A stretch of 64,000 nucleotides of DNA from Hymenobacter telluris (lineage in GTDB: Bacteria; Bacteroidota; Bacteroidia; Cytophagales; Hymenobacteraceae). Position numbers and translations under genes: made by a program. Shown one piece after another: positions 25,937 through 34,363 of the stretch. Position 1 is the first letter of the stretch. The number at the start of each line of letters is the position of its first letter. Location of the stretch: positions 186,001-250,000 of the forward strand of contig NZ_JAFLQZ010000002.1 of NCBI RefSeq assembly GCF_017313265.1, in the 5' to 3' direction. Below the pieces are notes generated by a model. The model was not told the DNA's origin. It did not search any database and worked only from the letters and a program-made list of their open reading frames with translations.

Positions 25937-26032
25937 AGGTGAAATAGTGGGCTAGCGAAAAGGTGCGGTTCAGGTTCTAATTACGCAATCAGAACCTGAA
26001 CCGCACCTTTTCGCTAGCCCACTATTTCACCT
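25937..26032. terminator. 42-bp-arm perfect hairpin directly after sprA
   Basis: Arms 25937-25978 and 25991-26032 are perfect 42-nt inverted copies with a 12-nt loop. The right arm abuts the sprA stop codon (26033-26035, minus strand). It very likely ends the sprA transcript. Its length is far above an ordinary intrinsic terminator, and there is no clean T-tract. Confidence 0.8.
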
Positions 26033-29000
26033 TTACTGCGACAAACTGTAGCGGAGCTGAATACCGCCTTCCGTGGTGGAGTTGCGGTAGGAATTCTCTA
26101 CGCGTGGTTCGGTAATGGTTTGGGTGAAGAAGAATTGCAGATTTAGGCGCTGGTTCAATACATAATCGACAGTAGGCCGGAGCTGGACCTGTTTGGTACC
26201 GTTGGTGGCAATACCAGTTGGGCGGCCAATAGATGCAGGCAGGGCGGCCGTGGCGTTCTGCGGGTCTACCACGTCTTCAATCGTGCGCTGAATGGTCACG
26301 TTGTCGCGGATGCTTAAGTCGAGGCGGGCAGTTAACTCGTTTTTCAGAATCTTTTGCTCACCGCCAATGCGGAACGGCAGCTTGAGCCGGTTGGTAGCGT
26401 AACCAAACCCGATAACCAGCTCCTGCGTGTGCAGCTCGGTCACTTGCGCGTTGGTGGTGTTAAGCGCTACGGCCCGCTCCGTCCGGATTTCCAGGTTGCC
26501 GGTAATCTTCTCCAGCGTCTGGAACCGCACCCCGATAAGCGGGGTAAGGCGCTCGGCAATGCTTACCTGCCCCAATACGTAGTACGGAATGTACTGGCCC
26601 GTAGCGTTGGTGATGGTGCTTAGCTGCGCGGGCTCGGCCGTGTAAACCGAGGACGTGGTGTAGCTGGCCACATTGTACACCGAGGAATACGCATGCGTAA
26701 GAGCAATAGAGCGGAAATACTTTTTCACGAAAGGCAACTCAGCCAATCCGTTGTACTGAATATTCCAGTTAGGAATGGGCAGTTGCGCAAAGGGCTTGAA
26801 CTTCTTGGCCTCGTAGCCATCCGACGATTTGCCTTTGTAGGCATCCAGGAAAGCGGGTATCAGAACGTCCTGCGAGTTGTAACCATAGTAGCCCAGCGGT
26901 ACCGTGGTGGGACCGGCTGACGTTGGAACGGTTGCCTGAAGCCGCTGCTGCACAAACTCACGGTTTTTCCTGAACCGGTCGAAGGCCTTCGAGAAAGTAC
27001 CGCTTGAGGATAAGTCGCCGAACAGGGTTTGAATGGTGACAACCGAAGTGCTGAACGACCCCGACCCCAACGGATTGCTAGCTGTAGGCACTGCTCCCGG
27101 CAATGGCAGCAGCGTGGTTTCATCTACTATCGTGCGGTAAAATATTTCCCGGTTGCGCACCAGTTGCCGCCGGCTTTCCACCTGAATGTTGAAGTCGCGG
27201 AAGGGTTCCAGGGTGGTGCGAAGCGTCAGGTTTTCGGTGAGCAGGGCACTGAGGGGCGTGTTCAACAGGTCGCTGCGCTGGGTGTACCAGCCGTTGCGGT
27301 TAGCCCGTGCGTACAGGCTGTTCAGGTCGTACTGCCGGCCCAGCAGGAATGGCACGCCGGGGGCATCCCAATCGGAGTTGAGGCCGAAGAATCGGGTGCC
27401 GGGCAGGTAGCCAGGCAGCAGCGTACCGTTGCTGCGCGTGTACGTGAAGTTTAGGGAGCGAGCCGTCATCAGGGACCGAAGCACGGCTTTCAGCGCGCGT
27501 AGCTCCGGGCCTTTGGCGGTGTCGGGCGCAGCGGCTTGGTCTTTACCATCTGGGCTAACGCGGCCCAGGGCTGGGGCGGCGGTGCCTTTGTTGGGGCCTT
27601 TGCCGGGTGGCGGGGCATTGTTGATGATGTTGAGGAAGCGCACTTTGTTGTAGAGCTTCACCAAGTCAATTTTGCCGTTGGCACTCAACTCGCCATTGTT
27701 CTGAATGGTGTTGCCCAGCTTCACTTCCTCGGTAGCGGTGCTGTCGGGCTCCGAAGGATAGATGGGGGCCCGCAAAGCCGTGGAGGCCGCCTGCCAGGTG
27801 TAGTTAGCGGCGTAGCGCGCATCCGCCGACAGCCAATCGGTGAGCGGGAACTTGTCGAGGGGCAGGCGGTAAGTGAGGGCTACGGTTTGGTTGAAGTTGG
27901 TGGTCCGGCCGCCGCGCAGCAGGTTGTTGCGCAGCTGCTCCCGGTTGGCGCGGGCCTCCGGCGAATCGTCGATGGTGCTGCCGATGCCTTCGTCAATTAC
28001 CGAGCGGTTATTGGCCGTGTAGTCGAACGTGAGGGCCTTGGTGAGGGCCCACTGCATGTCATAAATACGGTTGAAATAGAACGACTTCTGGAACACCCCC
28101 GGAATGCCCAGCGTGGACGGCACCGTGCCCGGCTCCAGTACCCGCTGCAAGAACCGCTCGTTGTAGCGCCGGTCGATATCGGCCCGGAACGAGAAGCGCG
28201 ACGGAAGCGGCGTGAAGTTCACTTCCTGCAAAAACTTCAGGTACGGCGAATCCAGCGCCTTCACCCGGGCCAGTGGGGTGTAGTTCTTGGGCGTGGTCTG
28301 GTACACGTAGGCCACGGCCCCGGTGTAGGTGCGGGTGTAGTCCCGGTCGGTGTTGATATCAGTGTGGGTGCGCTCAGTGTAGGAGTAGCTGAGCGCCAGG
28401 TTCTCGATGTCGTAGGGCTTGGGTTTTCGCTCGGTGTTGGTGCGTTCCTTGCGCACGTTCAGCACACTGATACTGCGGCTGTTGGTTTGGTCGATGACCT
28501 CCTTGCGGTACTCTGCTCGTTCGGCATCATTCTCAAACTTCCGCAACGACTGATTTAGCTCGGTATCGGGGTCGAGCGGATCATACTTGGGCGAGCGGCT
28601 TTCGTGGCCGGCCTGAATCAGCACCGGTACGCGCAGGCCCAGCTTCTCGGGGAAGAACTTTTCCACGGCCACCGTGGCATTTACGTCGCCGCGCTTGATG
28701 TCGTCGAGGGAGCGTTGGGAAAGTTTATCCTGCAAGCCCCCGAACCCTACCGATGTGAAACTGCCGGTAGCCGTAATGTTGGCCACGTCGGCCAGTTTGG
28801 TATTGAAGCGGGCCGTGGCGGCCCAGCCATTTTCCTTGTCGAAGTCGAACACCCGCAACTCATCAGCCCACAAGCACATCGACTTGGACTGCAAATCGTT
28901 GGCCGGGTTGAACAAGCCAATCATTGCGCCCTGCACCGCACTGATGTCGGGGTTGCCAAGCACCGTGATGCTGGAGCCGTCGGGGAAGGTCTTCACGAAG

Positions 29001-32000
29001 GGAACCTGATACGATACGCTCAACTGGTTACGCTCGGCTTTGGCATCAATAAAGCGCTGAAGCTCAACATCTACGCGGTTAGCCAGTGGCCACACTTCCT
29101 CGGCCGTGATGTTGCCTCCCCCGCCCGTGGCGCGGGTAATTACCAGTGGCAGGCGATACTCGTAGTAGTTCTGGTTGTAGTCGGTACCGAGGCGGATGAA
29201 GGCCTGCATTTGACCGTCGCGTATGGTTTCGTCTTCGGTCTGAGCGTGCAGGAATAGGCGCAGCTTTTTATAGCGCACCAGGTTCAGGCTAAGGTTTTTG
29301 TAAGCTGCCTGCCCAAATCCGTCGCGCAGGTCTTCCACGCACAGCCTCAAGCTTTGCTCGTTCTGCTGGCGGTTTACGGTGCTGGAGCCGTACTCTTTGT
29401 CGCGCTGAATGCCTGGCGGTACCACGTAGGGTACGGCACCAGCCGTGTTGCTGCCCCCGTTTTCTTCCACCCCTACGGTGCTGATGTTGAAGGCAGCAGC
29501 AGCGTCGCCGCAGTTCACGCACGGAATGTTAGGGTCGGAAATCGGGCCGAGGTAGCGGCGCCACTGGTTGGCAACAAATTGGGGCTGCACCAGCCGCAGT
29601 ACCACTGGCTGCTGCCACTCGGTGAGCACCATGCGCAAAAACCGAATCGACTTGAAGCTGGGCGGCGAACCATCGGGACTCTGCACGCGGGTGGGCGTGC
29701 GGATAGGAATCCGGAACTGGTACCACGATACCTGTTCGCCGCGGATGCTACGCGTCACTTTGTCTACCACGTAGTTGTTGCCAACGGCAAGCTGATCTTT
29801 TTTCAGATTCAGCTCATATTCAAAATACCGTTCGGTTTCGGAAATAACGTTGTCCCGGTTTAGGTCCTCCTTGTCGGGGAAAGACGTGGAGCTGAGCTGG
29901 CTATTTTCGCGGGAGTTACCCTCCATGCCGTTGTAGCTCTTGTAGCGGCCCAGAATGTTCACGTTGTTCTGGTCGTAAAACGGGTCGAGGTGGTGACGGA
30001 AGTTGTCACCCGACGGGTCGTCGCCGAAGGCCGAAGAAAAGAAGGCCTGCTCTTCGGTGTCATCCAAACCATCCAAACCAATATCCTGCCGGGTCCGGCC
30101 CGAACTGTTGAAGGCATCAGTCAGGAACTGCTGGCGCGTGACGCGCCCCCACGGCGTGCGGCGCGTGATATTATCTGGGTCAGCAGGGTCGGTAGGCAGG
30201 CCATTCTCAAACTCGTACTGATTGTTGTCACTCAGGACGTCTTCCGATATCGAGCCCAGGTTGATGAGCAGCTTGCCACCCGTTGTGTTGTTGGTGGGCG
30301 GGTTCACGCTGTCGTCTATCTGGCCATTGTTGCCATTGATAAACGGGTCCAGCATCCAGAACTCCAGGTACTCCACGTTGGCGTTGTCGAAGTCGGTGTC
30401 GAAGGTGATTTCGCGCGAAACTGCTCCGTAGTTGCGAATTGCTTCTTGGCCAGGGAAACGGCCGCTGGCGGCTATGGGGTTGTAGTTGTATTGGCCCCGC
30501 TCGGCCGGGTAGTACGCCAAGTCAAATGAATACTCGAAGCCGTTGCCGGAGGTGCCCACGTCGCGGTTCGGGAAAATTTCATTCCGCTCTATGCCTCGGA
30601 TGTAGTGGTTGCGTACTTCGCCGATGTTGGCGGGCTTGTTGGTACCGTTGGTATAATACGTCTGGTCGATAGAATACCACGCCAGCTTGGCCCGGCGAAA
30701 CGCAGCGGTACTGTCGTTGCTGTTGAAGTTAGGGAAGGAGCGGGGCGTGGAGCCCAGCCGCCAGGCCACCGCCGAGTTTAGGCCGCCCAGCGTGTAGGGC
30801 GTGCGCGCATTCTCGAAGTCATCCAGATACGATACGCCGTTTTCCCCGTTGCCCAACTGCGACTTACCGGGAAGCAACTGCGCAAACTCGCCGCTAAAGG
30901 CCACCGACGACGGCTCCTTGGTGTTGATAAACGGCAGCATATCCAGGTACTTGGTGAGGGCGCGCGAGTCGCGGCGCATGTTCACGTCGAAGCCGTAGAT
31001 GGTGTTGTTGCCGGGCTCGTCGCCGATGTTGACGCGGTTGATGCCGGGGGCTTGGTTTTCGCGCAGGTGCAATACCGTCGCGCCAAAGTTGATGTCGGGG
31101 TTGAGGCGGTAGTCCATGCGCATGCCAAGCAGCTTGCGCGGCTGCACCTGCACCAAGGCGTTTTTCTCGAACTCCACCCGCAGCTCGTTGGCCGAGTTGA
31201 GGTAGGCGGGGTTCAGGATTTTCACAATGGCTTGGTCGTAGAACACCTGGTAGTCGCGGCCTTCTTCCAGCAGCACCGAGCCCGCCCGCACGCGCACCGA
31301 CCCTTGGGCAATACCCAGGCCGGGCAAGCTGATTTCGTTGGTGGCCGTGGCCTGAAACCGTCCCCGCAGCACAAACTTGTCTTTCTCGGTGCGCTGTTGC
31401 GCGTCGCTCTGCACCTGGGTGTACAGCTCCTGGTACACGTACTTGTTGATCAGGGCATCTTCAGCTCCTGCCACAAACCGGGTGCGCAGGAAGTCGCCAA
31501 ACGGCTCCACCACCGGAAAGATAATCTTGCCTAGTTCCGGGTCGATGGTAATGCCGGGAAAGAAGTCGAAGTTACCGTCGGGGTTCTGGTCGTTGTTGGG
31601 GTTTACGTTGTCGAGGTTGAGCACTTCCACCAGCGGCCGGTTGATTATCTGGCTGCCTTCCTTCAGCGAAATCTGGTCAACCCCGGTTTCGTCGTCCTTG
31701 TAAATGATTTGAAGCTGGAAGTTGTCCCGGTTGAGCTGCGAGGCATTCAACGGGTACACGTTCTTCATCATCAAATCCCAGGTGGGCAGGTTGCCCGTCA
31801 GCAGGTTGGGGTTGTTGGTGGCCGCGTTGGGGTTGTTCTGCGGCGTATTGATGGTGGGGTCGTTGAGGTTCACCAAGCCCACCGCCGGGTTGGTGGCCTT
31901 CAGCATCTTCATGAAGATAACCTGGTCCTGCCCCACGGTGCCGTAATCATCCACCAGCTCCCCTACTTTATAAGTGCGGCCGTTGTAGATGTACTCGTAG

Positions 32001-33508
32001 CTCACGCTCAGCACCTGCTCGGGTAGCAGCGAGGTATTGAGCGAGAGGTAGCCGAGCTGCGCATTGAACGTGTATTCGCGCGCATCGAGCTTGCGGGCCC
32101 GCACGTGCTCATAGTCCACGTTCTTGCTCAGGTTTTGCAGCGGCAGCGTGTTCAGGTAGTTGTCTACCGTTAGCTCGCCGCGGGCTGCGGCGCCACCGTT
32201 CAGAATGGCCTGAAACTCCTGGTTGCTGGCGTTGGAAGCCGTGCTGTTCGTGCCAGACCCTAAAAGCGCCCGCCGATACACCCGCCGGGGCTCGCCTAAG
32301 TCCATGAGGGCTACCACGTTGCGCAGGTTGTCGCTCTGGCGGTTGTCGTTGGTGATGTATACCTCCAGGCGCCGGATTTCCACGCCGCTTTGCACGGTGG
32401 GCAGGTTGCGCAGGGCCTGGTTGTACCGGTCGCGGAAGAACTGGCTCAGAAAGAAGTGCCGGTCCCGCTCGTACTGGCTGGCCTTGATTTCAAACTGCCG
32501 GCCTTGGGCGCCGTTCTGCACCCGCACTTCATCGGCTTGGCCGCGCAGGGTGCTGGCTACCGCCGTTACGGCCATGCGCCCGAATTGCAGCTGGGTTTTC
32601 ACCCCGAACAGGTTTTGGCCGCCCTGAATCAGGGAGTTGTTGAGCGGCAAGCTCACGTTGCCGAGGTCAATCTTCCGGATAATATCAGTGTCGAAGCCCG
32701 TGTAGTCGAGCTTCATGTTGTTTTCGAAGTCGAAGGCGGCTTTGGTGTCGTAGTTGAAGGTGAGGCGCACCTTCTCCCCAATCTGCCCGGTCAGGTTCAG
32801 GTTCAGGTTCTGGTCGTACTGGAAGTCGCCGATGCGCTGCTGGCGGAGCGTGAGCGTCGGGTTATCGTTGCGGCTGAACCGGGCGCCGGCCCGGAGCGTA
32901 ACCGCCCCGGCAGGCCGAATATCCACGTAGCTACCGCCGAAAATCCGGTCGGCCATGGGGCCCAGGTAGATTTTGGGGATGATCCGGCGGGTTGCCGCCG
33001 TATTCTCATCACCGGTTACGCCGCCAGCCGAACGATTTCGAAAGTAGTCTCGTATAGCCTGACGTTGCTGCCATTCAGAGTATTCCCGAAAGCTCATGCG
33101 GCTAGGGTCCCGGAAGTCAAGCTCCTGCCCAATCCGCTCCTGAATATCGAAATACTCTAGGCTGTCATCGGGCGAAACCTGCTGCGTGATGTTCGACGGC
33201 AACCCCAGGATAAGGGGGGACCGGCGGCGCTGCGGCGACAAGGGCGTGCCGGCTCGGTCGGCGGGCGCCACTTTGGGCCGGCGACTGGAACGGTAGCGGC
33301 TGGTGTCGGGCAATACTACCCGGGGTGTGTCGGGCGCGGGCATCAGCCAGGGCATCCGGCCTTGGGCGCTCTTGCCAGGAAGCCAGGAACTCCACAGCTG
33401 CTGCAAAGCAAAAGCGGAACTTCCCAACGATTCAGCCTGCGACCACCAAGCCAACAGCGACGCAACCACAACCAGAGAGGCGGTGAGGGACTTCTTACCG
33501 GAGTTCAA
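26033..33508 (-). CDS. sprA: T9SS outer-membrane translocon SprA (Sov)
   Basis: The 2491-residue protein starts with a signal peptide ('SLTASLVVVASLLAWWSQA'). It has the length and content of SprA, the 36-strand barrel that forms the type IX secretion channel: long barrel repeats such as 'GAVTLRAGARFSRNDNPTLTLRQQRIGDFQYDQNLNLNLTGQIGEKV', 'SVAFSGEFAQLLPG', 'GVSYLDDFENA' and 'KLRLFLHAQTEDE'. It exports proteins with T9SS sorting domains such as those at 49042 and 56023. It sits between ruvA and gcvH, a placement seen across Bacteroidota. No frameshift is visible across the 7.5 kb. Confidence 0.97.
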   Translation of the reverse strand: MNSGKKSLTASLVVVASLLAWWSQAESLGSSAFALQQLWSSWLPGKSAQGRMPWLMPAPDTPRVVLPDTSRYRSSRRPKVAPADRAGTPLSPQRRRSPLILGLPSNITQQVSPDDSLEYFDIQERIGQELDFRDPSRMSFREYSEWQQRQAIRDYFRNRSAGGVTGDENTAATRRIIPKIYLGPMADRIFGGSYVDIRPAGAVTLRAGARFSRNDNPTLTLRQQRIGDFQYDQNLNLNLTGQIGEKVRLTFNYDTKAAFDFENNMKLDYTGFDTDIIRKIDLGNVSLPLNNSLIQGGQNLFGVKTQLQFGRMAVTAVASTLRGQADEVRVQNGAQGRQFEIKASQYERDRHFFLSQFFRDRYNQALRNLPTVQSGVEIRRLEVYITNDNRQSDNLRNVVALMDLGEPRRVYRRALLGSGTNSTASNASNQEFQAILNGGAAARGELTVDNYLNTLPLQNLSKNVDYEHVRARKLDAREYTFNAQLGYLSLNTSLLPEQVLSVSYEYIYNGRTYKVGELVDDYGTVGQDQVIFMKMLKATNPAVGLVNLNDPTINTPQNNPNAATNNPNLLTGNLPTWDLMMKNVYPLNASQLNRDNFQLQIIYKDDETGVDQISLKEGSQIINRPLVEVLNLDNVNPNNDQNPDGNFDFFPGITIDPELGKIIFPVVEPFGDFLRTRFVAGAEDALINKYVYQELYTQVQSDAQQRTEKDKFVLRGRFQATATNEISLPGLGIAQGSVRVRAGSVLLEEGRDYQVFYDQAIVKILNPAYLNSANELRVEFEKNALVQVQPRKLLGMRMDYRLNPDINFGATVLHLRENQAPGINRVNIGDEPGNNTIYGFDVNMRRDSRALTKYLDMLPFINTKEPSSVAFSGEFAQLLPGKSQLGNGENGVSYLDDFENARTPYTLGGLNSAVAWRLGSTPRSFPNFNSNDSTAAFRRAKLAWYSIDQTYYTNGTNKPANIGEVRNHYIRGIERNEIFPNRDVGTSGNGFEYSFDLAYYPAERGQYNYNPIAASGRFPGQEAIRNYGAVSREITFDTDFDNANVEYLEFWMLDPFINGNNGQIDDSVNPPTNNTTGGKLLINLGSISEDVLSDNNQYEFENGLPTDPADPDNITRRTPWGRVTRQQFLTDAFNSSGRTRQDIGLDGLDDTEEQAFFSSAFGDDPSGDNFRHHLDPFYDQNNVNILGRYKSYNGMEGNSRENSQLSSTSFPDKEDLNRDNVISETERYFEYELNLKKDQLAVGNNYVVDKVTRSIRGEQVSWYQFRIPIRTPTRVQSPDGSPPSFKSIRFLRMVLTEWQQPVVLRLVQPQFVANQWRRYLGPISDPNIPCVNCGDAAAAFNISTVGVEENGGSNTAGAVPYVVPPGIQRDKEYGSSTVNRQQNEQSLRLCVEDLRDGFGQAAYKNLSLNLVRYKKLRLFLHAQTEDETIRDGQMQAFIRLGTDYNQNYYEYRLPLVITRATGGGGNITAEEVWPLANRVDVELQRFIDAKAERNQLSVSYQVPFVKTFPDGSSITVLGNPDISAVQGAMIGLFNPANDLQSKSMCLWADELRVFDFDKENGWAATARFNTKLADVANITATGSFTSVGFGGLQDKLSQRSLDDIKRGDVNATVAVEKFFPEKLGLRVPVLIQAGHESRSPKYDPLDPDTELNQSLRKFENDAERAEYRKEVIDQTNSRSISVLNVRKERTNTERKPKPYDIENLALSYSYTERTHTDINTDRDYTRTYTGAVAYVYQTTPKNYTPLARVKALDSPYLKFLQEVNFTPLPSRFSFRADIDRRYNERFLQRVLEPGTVPSTLGIPGVFQKSFYFNRIYDMQWALTKALTFDYTANNRSVIDEGIGSTIDDSPEARANREQLRNNLLRGGRTTNFNQTVALTYRLPLDKFPLTDWLSADARYAANYTWQAASTALRAPIYPSEPDSTATEEVKLGNTIQNNGELSANGKIDLVKLYNKVRFLNIINNAPPPGKGPNKGTAAPALGRVSPDGKDQAAAPDTAKGPELRALKAVLRSLMTARSLNFTYTRSNGTLLPGYLPGTRFFGLNSDWDAPGVPFLLGRQYDLNSLYARANRNGWYTQRSDLLNTPLSALLTENLTLRTTLEPFRDFNIQVESRRQLVRNREIFYRTIVDETTLLPLPGAVPTASNPLGSGSFSTSVVTIQTLFGDLSSSGTFSKAFDRFRKNREFVQQRLQATVPTSAGPTTVPLGYYGYNSQDVLIPAFLDAYKGKSSDGYEAKKFKPFAQLPIPNWNIQYNGLAELPFVKKYFRSIALTHAYSSVYNVASYTTSSVYTAEPAQLSTITNATGQYIPYYVLGQVSIAERLTPLIGVRFQTLEKITGNLEIRTERAVALNTTNAQVTELHTQELVIGFGYATNRLKLPFRIGGEQKILKNELTARLDLSIRDNVTIQRTIEDVVDPQNATAALPASIGRPTGIATNGTKQVQLRPTVDYVLNQRLNLQFFFTQTITEPRVENSYRNSTTEGGIQLRYSLSQ

Positions 33509-33644
33509 GTGCTACAAATGAAAAAAGATACGGGTGGCACGTAGTAGCGAGACATAAGTACTAGGTAGTTGGGATGGAGGGCAATGGCTCCAATAATGAA
33601 AGCAATGTCCTCAGTCTTAATACTTACTACTTATATCCTGATAC

Positions 33645-34250
33645 TCAATTCGACTTAAGAGCAAACTTAATCAATTCCTCTACGCTCAGGTCGTTACCGT
33701 GCTTATTCTGAATCTGATCCAGCGTTTTCTCGGCAGCCGACCGGGCAAATCCCAGCGTTACTAAAGCCGACAACGCTTCACTCCGATTGGTATTGTGTGC
33801 CCGCGCCAGCGGAACCGTGTCAACCCCGGCCTTGGCCAGCAATTCATCTTTGCGCAGCCGGTCCCGCAGGTCGATGATAACGCGTTGCGCCGTTTTCGGC
33901 CCCACCCCTTTAATGCTCTGAATAGCCCGCACATCCTCGTTGATGATGGCGTGCCGGATTTCGCCCACGCTCATGCTGCTCACCATCACAATGCCCGTGC
34001 CCGGCCCAATGCCCGATACGGAAATAAGGTGCAGAAACAGTGCCCGCTCGTTAGGGTCGAGAAAGCCATAGAGCGTGTGGGCGTCCTCCTTGATGTGCTG
34101 AAACGTGTAGAGCTTCGCCTTGTCGCCCTCGGCCGGTAGCTTGCCGTAGGTAGCCAGCGAAATCTTGATTTCGTAGCCTATGCCGTTCACGTCGAGAATG
34201 GCTTGGGCGGGGTCTTTATAGGCGAGCTTTCCTTCGATGTACGCAATCAT
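33645..34250 (-). CDS. ruvA: Holliday junction branch migration protein RuvA
   Basis: The 201-residue protein is standard length. The N-terminal OB fold reads 'MIAYIEGKLAYKDPAQAILDVNGIGYEIKI', helix-hairpin-helix motifs include 'LISVSGIGPGTGIVMV' and 'IQSIKGVGPKTAQRVIIDLRDRL', and domain III is 'EALSALVTLGFARSAAEKTLDQI'. RuvA binds four-way junctions as a tetramer and recruits RuvB. It lies between maeB and sprA on the same strand, 136 nt ahead of sprA. Confidence 0.97.
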   Translation of the reverse strand: MIAYIEGKLAYKDPAQAILDVNGIGYEIKISLATYGKLPAEGDKAKLYTFQHIKEDAHTLYGFLDPNERALFLHLISVSGIGPGTGIVMVSSMSVGEIRHAIINEDVRAIQSIKGVGPKTAQRVIIDLRDRLRKDELLAKAGVDTVPLARAHNTNRSEALSALVTLGFARSAAEKTLDQIQNKHGNDLSVEELIKFALKSN

Positions 34251-34280
34251 GGGAAAAAGTAGAGGTAATAGGGTGCCAGT

Positions 34281-34304
34281 GAAAACGCCTTTGCAGGCGT
34301 TTTC
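34281..34304. terminator. Hairpin between maeB and ruvA
   Basis: GAAAACGCC and GGCGTTTTC form a 9-bp stem with a 6-nt loop in the 113-nt gap. On the minus strand it ends in TTTTC, so it may end or attenuate the maeB transcript. Confidence 0.65.
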
Positions 34305-34363
34305 TATCCCAAAAATACTGGCATTCTCGGCTAAATAAATTGGATAAAAGCGGCCGGCTACAT

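Noticed and set aside
27536..28558. 340-codon plus-strand frame inside sprA
   Set aside because: Antisense shadow of sprA; repetitive Gly/Val/Arg composition and no recognisable motif.
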